The notes beneath the pieces were generated by a model. The model did no database searches. It was given only the letters and a program-made list of their open reading frames with translations, and had not been told where the DNA came from. Positions 61,201 through 64,000 of a stretch of DNA of 64,000 nucleotides are shown piece after piece. The stretch is taken from assembly GCF_900113305.1 (NCBI RefSeq), contig NZ_FOOW01000006.1, positions 75,005 through 139,004 of the forward strand. Reading direction: 5' to 3'. Source of the stretch: Prevotella sp. KH2C16. Its GTDB lineage: Bacteria > Bacteroidota > Bacteroidia > Bacteroidales > Bacteroidaceae. Within the stretch, counting starts at the first letter, position 1. Every line of letters starts with the position of its first letter. Made by a program: the position numbers and the translations under genes.

Positions 61201-62051
61201 ACAACGATGACATTAAACCTGAAATCGGTCTGCTGACTGCAGGCCGACCGCACGGCGTCGGCTATCGTCCGCTCACGGTTGTACACGGGGATGACGACCG
61301 AGGCCTCAAATTCAAAGTCCTGTTCGCCGAAGTCGGGCTGCGCATGGAGCGAGGAATCAATGAGCGCACTCATCTCACGGAGATGCTCGGTGCAAGCTCG
61401 CTCCATTTCAACCTGTACTTCGCGGTTGCGTGGGTCCACATAGTCGAACTGCCGCTCGCCTTCCTTGTGTGCCCTGGCCTCCCGTGTCGTGTAGAGATAT
61501 TCGTTCAGATGGAATATCTCTCCACTACGGGAGAGGAAGAGGCGCAGGTCGTAGAACCCCGCAAAGTGATAATCGGGATGCGGCAAGGCGGCATATTCGC
61601 GAAGCAGCGATGACCGGATGAGCAGCAGCTGACCGAAATCGAAGTCGTCGCGCAGCGACCCTTTCTGATAGTCTATCAGCGGATGACTGCGCCGCTCGCC
61701 ATCCTCCATGGAATAATGGTCGGCATAAAGCAGGGCGGCATCCTCGTCAACAGCCGCCCGCAACATGCGCTCAAGGGCGTAGTAGCCGAGGCTGAAGGGT
61801 GTGGCCTTCTGGCTCAGGAGCACATACTCGACTTCGGCCCGAGCCGCTATCTGGAGCATCGTGGCCACGGACAGCGGCGAGTCTACCTCTACCAGTCGGC
61901 AGTCGCCAGGAACACGGGCGTCCCTGGCAAACCCGGCCGACACCAATAGATAAATATATCGCGTGGTCTTGCTCTGCCTCAAGGCCTCGAGCGTGCCCTC
62001 CAGCGCACCCAAGTCATCGCAAGGCAGGAAGCAGTCAATCAATTGTCTCAT
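58263..62051 (-). CDS. Giant fusion: two glycosyltransferase-like domains, DUF4922 and SpoIID/LytB
   Basis: 1262-residue protein. Residues 1-240 are a glycosyltransferase-2-like region without a clear catalytic motif. About 250-480 is a second GT2 domain ([33 protein letters not shown]). About 560-860 is DUF4922 ([10 protein letters not shown], then [10 protein letters not shown] near 640, a HIT-like His motif as in GDP-hexose phosphorylases). About 890-1262 is SpoIID/LytB ([39 protein letters not shown]), which cleaves or activates cleavage of stripped glycan strands. No signal peptide is seen with the start at 62051 ([13 protein letters not shown]), which is odd for a wall-acting domain. 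A start further upstream (62204) only adds residues over the promoter. Confidence 0.85.
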   Translation of the reverse strand: MRQLIDCFLPCDDLGALEGTLEALRQSKTTRYIYLLVSAGFARDARVPGDCRLVEVDSPLSVATMLQIAARAEVEYVLLSQKATPFSLGYYALERMLRAAVDEDAALLYADHYSMEDGERRSHPLIDYQKGSLRDDFDFGQLLLIRSSLLREYAALPHPDYHFAGFYDLRLFLSRSGEIFHLNEYLYTTREARAHKEGERQFDYVDPRNREVQVEMERACTEHLREMSALIDSSLHAQPDFGEQDFEFEASVVIPVYNRERTIADAVRSACSQQTDFRFNVIVVDNHSIDHTPQIIDELAAADPQVCHLVPERDDLGIGGCWNMAVHDVRCGRFAVQLDSDDLYSSPHTLQRIVDEFHRQKAAMIVGSYRMCDFDLHTLPPGLIDHREWTEENGCNNALRINGLGAPRAFFTPLLRQIGFPNTSYGEDYAVGLAFSRHYRIGRIYDELYFCRRWTGNSDHALNIERTNANNLYKDRLRTLELNARQRMNTGTADPLMGDSLQRFFNRQLEVWEDAHRHFHDLKSVESCELSCGDTTLRVQFNPARMVSTGARIDRRSLAERPCFLCDENRPPQQMKKGLESRFQLLVNPYPILPEHYTIPAVAHQPQAILHNYGEMHRLLERFAYLTVFYNGPRCGASAPDHLHFQAGTSGILPLQREWQRLSRSLQVVVTLGDDATLSLLHDFPVPAFVIRSRTREPDTSLFRQLYKVLPVQEGDTEPMMNIVAWRAADEYVSVVFPRRKHRPDCYYRSGADQMMVSPGALDMSGLLITPRAEDFARMDAATAVSILKEVSLDDEQMAAVTAVLEDRGEEKSLRFSDLYRKEPEVSVGIVSGEEIHFALNRPYLAKGEEISGEQVVSFAEGGILWNGNQYRELKFTPQRPDASFSLHDVTIGVNFHWERKEMQTFLGTLRFVVEEDKICAINELPVEQYLESVISSEMSATSSLELLKAHAVISRSWLLAQMQRRQRLGEETDSFFSFIKKDDELIRWYDREEHTIFDVCADDHCQRYQGITKETSRRVAEAVSDTRGQILTSEGDICDARFSKCCGGMTEEYQYCWENTPKPYLTAVRDIAQGISPAQRQNPDLTVEAEADRWIRTNQPAFCNTADRKVLAQVLNDYDQETQDFYRWTVEYSQGELSALLSDKLKMDFGAIVDLVPVERGRSGRISKLKIVGTERTFTIGKELEIRRALSETHLYSSAFVVDRLDLQDGIPQRFVIHGAGWGHGVGLCQIGAAVMGEQGYDYHDILLHYYQGAEIQKIYQ

Positions 62052-62078
62052 CTTTCTGAAAAACCGTTTTACTGATTG

Positions 62079-62086
62079 CAAACTTA
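62079..62086 (-). promoter_or_regulatory. -7 box of the giant fusion/AmpG operon
   Basis: Minus-strand TAAGTTTG matches TAnnTTTG, 28 nt before the start codon at 62051. It supports that start over the longer frame. Confidence 0.5.
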
Positions 62087-62128
62087 CAAAAAAAACGGGA
62101 AAACAGGGATAATTATAAGAAAAAACCG

Positions 62129-62136
62129 TATCTTTG
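62129..62136 (+). promoter_or_regulatory. -7 box upstream of the DUF4253 gene
   Basis: TATCTTTG, 67 nt before the start codon, divergent from the box at 62079-62086. No clear -33 element. Confidence 0.5.
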
Positions 62137-62202
62137 CCCGGATAAATAACGGGAAGAGAAGACAACTTTCCCGAAATAGCAACAAATCTAAAACTACAGG
62201 AC

Positions 62203-63324
62203 ATGGACTTACAACTGGCAATCGTGATAGGACTGGTCGTCTTCTTCGCCGTCTGGATTCTGCTCTACCAGCGCAAAAGACGGCAGGAGGCACAAATGGG
62301 GCTCGACCTCGAGACCATGATAGACAAGGAAGACTGGCAGGGTGTGTGCCGACTATTGCGCCGACAGCTATGGCTCTGGGGAGCCGTCATTGCCGCCACG
62401 GGCTTCGTCCTCGTCGGCCGCCTCATGGTCGGAGGAAGTCCGTTGGCTCCCGCGCTGATGCTAGCCTACTTTGTCTACCGCTACATCCCGCTCGTGAAAA
62501 GCTATCGAAACGCCGCCTACAACAGGCGCGTCCAAGGCGAGGAGCAGGAACAGAGGGCGGCTACGGAGGACACCGTACGCCAGTTTACCACTCTCATAGA
62601 TTGCAACTATACAATCCTGGGCAGCGATTGTACCGACGAGAAGGCAACAGCGCGCTATCAAGAGACCTTGGAGCGCGGCAGGAAAGAAGGCTTTTGGCCG
62701 TGCATAGCTTATGTAGATGAGATTCTCTTAGACTCGATGAACATCGCCATAGAGAGCAACGACGGCACAGAGCCGACGGAACCTTCCCTTCAAATCCTCA
62801 CACAATGGCGCGAAAAACAGCTCCATAAGCCCGTGGGCAATGGCAAGGCTTTTTTGACAGAAACTCTTCAGGAAAAGAAGGATTTTGTGGATACTCAAGG
62901 CGAAGGCTGGTGGCAGCGGGATGTCATAGGCGAGGAAGTGGACGCTGACGAGGTCGAAGCGATGAGTGTGCTGACGCAAGCTTCCGACACGGCGGTCGCC
63001 GTACTTCTCGAGATTCCCGTCAAGGAGCCGTGGCAAATCTTTGCTTATCTCCCCTACGGAGGGTGGAATGAATGTCCCGAAACAGAGCAACACATGAGCG
63101 TAGCCCGGTATTGGTATGAGCAATACGGTGCCGTTCCGGCAGCCATCGGCGGCGATACGGTGCAGTATTTTCTGACGAGACCCTTCTCGGCGGTCAACCT
63201 CGAAGAGACAGCACTGGAGCATTTTGCCTATTGCGAAGACTCCATCTCCCAAGGTTACGGAAGTATCTCAGCATGGAAGGCAGCCCTTCCAAAGTCGTCC
63301 TACTGGTTTTTCTGGTGGGACTGA
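62203..63324 (+). CDS. Membrane-anchored DUF4253 protein
   Basis: The 373-residue protein has an N-terminal membrane segment (about 5-21) and a second hydrophobic hairpin (about 57-95). A soluble region follows, ending in a DUF4253-like domain (about 260-373: [21 protein letters not shown], then [28 protein letters not shown]). The DUF4253 function is unknown; the domain is sometimes found in immunity-like or SUKH-like settings. It is a single gene, divergent from the cell-wall operon. The 63325-63647 stretch after it holds no gene I can support. Confidence 0.75.
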   Translation: MDLQLAIVIGLVVFFAVWILLYQRKRRQEAQMGLDLETMIDKEDWQGVCRLLRRQLWLWGAVIAATGFVLVGRLMVGGSPLAPALMLAYFVYRYIPLVKSYRNAAYNRRVQGEEQEQRAATEDTVRQFTTLIDCNYTILGSDCTDEKATARYQETLERGRKEGFWPCIAYVDEILLDSMNIAIESNDGTEPTEPSLQILTQWREKQLHKPVGNGKAFLTETLQEKKDFVDTQGEGWWQRDVIGEEVDADEVEAMSVLTQASDTAVAVLLEIPVKEPWQIFAYLPYGGWNECPETEQHMSVARYWYEQYGAVPAAIGGDTVQYFLTRPFSAVNLEETALEHFAYCEDSISQGYGSISAWKAALPKSSYWFFWWD

Positions 63325-63647
63325 CCCGCCTTGAAAAGGTCTGGTATAAGTGCAGGTCTTATTCAAAAGTTCTTCACCTCCGCTGAAGGGTTTCTTGCGA
63401 AAGTTGCAAGAATTCTTGCCATACACCCTTGATACACATATTTTTGTCCTTTCTATTATTTGGTAACCCTAAACAACGCATGCACATTCTTATCGTAGAG
63501 AGACTTGTTCTGGAGGTTATCTGAATCTCTATGGTACACTAATACTTTTGTTATCCCATGCAAAGATATGTATATTTTTTTTCGGCTATGCAAGAAAAAG
63601 ACAAGAAAAAAACATATTCCCCGGTTTGCCCGCCCTAATCAGGGATT

Positions 63648-64000
63648 TTATCTGAACTCAATACTCACAAGGAAATAGTGGGGAATATGAAAATAATCGC
63701 CCAGTTGTTCCGGCCTTACACCTGACTGCACGACCTCGCAATAGGAGGCTGTGCCGTCGACATGTCGCGTAGGCGTGATAACGGCAAAAAGAGCCCTGCG
63801 TTCATGAAGCCCTACCTGCATTTCTTCGCTTCTGCCGAAGAAGTCCTTCACTGTGTAGGAATCGGTGTCCGCATCGAGCCCGAAATACTTGGTCTTGCTT
63901 GAGAAGAAACTGCCATGCAGACTCACTTTCAATTTCTGGCCGGCTATCTTGAAGAAGAAGCGCAATGAAGCCCCATCATTCTTGACACGGAAGATGTCGT
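63648..64000 (-). CDS. C-terminal part of an unidentified gene, cut by the window end
   Basis: An open frame enters from the right edge and runs 116 codons to a stop at 63648. Coding continues past the apparent TTG at 63965 (reading DIFRVKNDGASLRFFFKIAG), so that TTG is not a start. The visible part alternates polar and hydrophobic residues (LKVSLHGSFFSSKTKYFGLD, FHIPHYFLVSIEFR) and looks beta-rich with a terminal aromatic/charged strand. That would fit the end of an outer-membrane or secreted beta protein. No family recognised. Confidence 0.6.
   Translation of the reverse strand, partial: DIFRVKNDGASLRFFFKIAGQKLKVSLHGSFFSSKTKYFGLDADTDSYTVKDFFGRSEEMQVGLHERRALFAVITPTRHVDGTASYCEVVQSGVRPEQLGDYFHIPHYFLVSIEFR

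Noticed and set aside
63561-63568. Minus-strand TATCTTTG promoter-like box before the partial gene end
   Set aside because: It would transcribe into a region with no minus-strand gene; one 8-nt match in AT-rich DNA is expected by chance.
1-64000. Insertion sequences, prophage, tRNA or rRNA genes
   Set aside because: No transposase, integrase, phage structural gene, tRNA cloverleaf or rRNA segment was recognised on either strand.

Overview
The window is chromosomal DNA from a member of the Bacteroidota, most likely order Bacteroidales (Prevotellaceae or a relative). Three things support this. Many genes are preceded by the Bacteroidota promoter signature TAnnTTTG, with TTTG or TTG about 19-20 nt upstream. 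The gene content is typical: SusC/SusD, a one-protein hybrid two-component regulator, TonB receptors, AmpG/MurT-type uptake and SpoIID/DUF4922. Start codons generally lack Shine-Dalgarno sequences. Most of the window looks GC-rich for the group, but about 32.8-41.3 kb is visibly AT-richer. I cannot name a species. No rRNA, tRNA, insertion sequence or phage gene was recognised.

Layout. 1-5.2 kb: a type II-C CRISPR-Cas locus on the minus strand (cas9-cas1-cas2). The leader-proximal CRISPR repeat lies at bases 1-36, so the rest of the array is outside the window. A divergent tracrRNA sits upstream of cas9; its anti-repeat pairs with the repeat. 5.6-10.5 kb (minus): a coiled-coil/zinc-ribbon protein with a NIF3 protein, then a coupled operon of a degenerate FetA-like ATPase, a FetB-like permease and two tandem lipoprotein nucleases. 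10.5-12.5 kb: agmatine deiminase and N-carbamoylputrescine amidase, giving putrescine. 12.6-14.7 kb: a cupin, an HxlR regulator and a DUF1848 protein. 14.8-19.5 kb: EttA-like ABC-F, then three subunits of a sodium-pumping decarboxylase (an OadG with an added lamin-tail domain, biotin carrier, beta) without the carboxyltransferase alpha subunit.

19.6-32.6 kb (minus): a TPR/histidine kinase/receiver/AraC hybrid regulator, an orphan leader-like transcript unit with a strong terminator, a BaiN-like flavoprotein, and a four-gene envelope operon (TonB receptor, DUF4876 lipoprotein, DUF6850 beta-barrel, secreted C25/caspase-like protease with HEAT-like repeats). 32.8-43.5 kb: the AT-richer island. 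A membrane-bound DUF6377-type regulator is divergent from a tightly packed seven-gene operon: duplicated-domain lipoprotein, DcuC transporter, isoaspartyl dipeptidase, porin, M14 carboxypeptidase, porin, alpha/beta-hydrolase lipoprotein. Four ATCCATAT repeats lie between them. This looks like a complete system for capture and breakdown of isoaspartyl peptides. 44.8-47.5 kb: lutABC lactate oxidation. 47.6-55 kb: a SusC/SusD pair, the remnant of a gene, a small secreted protein and a GH29 alpha-L-fucosidase. 55-64 kb: unknown proteins, an AmpG/MurT-type transporter, a very large glycosyltransferase/DUF4922/SpoIID fusion, a DUF4253 membrane protein and a partial gene.

The most unusual non-coding signal is a set of six intergenic arrays of short imperfect palindromes. 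They belong to three sequence families but share one architecture: 17-nt units every 22 bp (17 + 5), usually ending with an inverted unit. Units of two families occur together in the same 22-bp phase.
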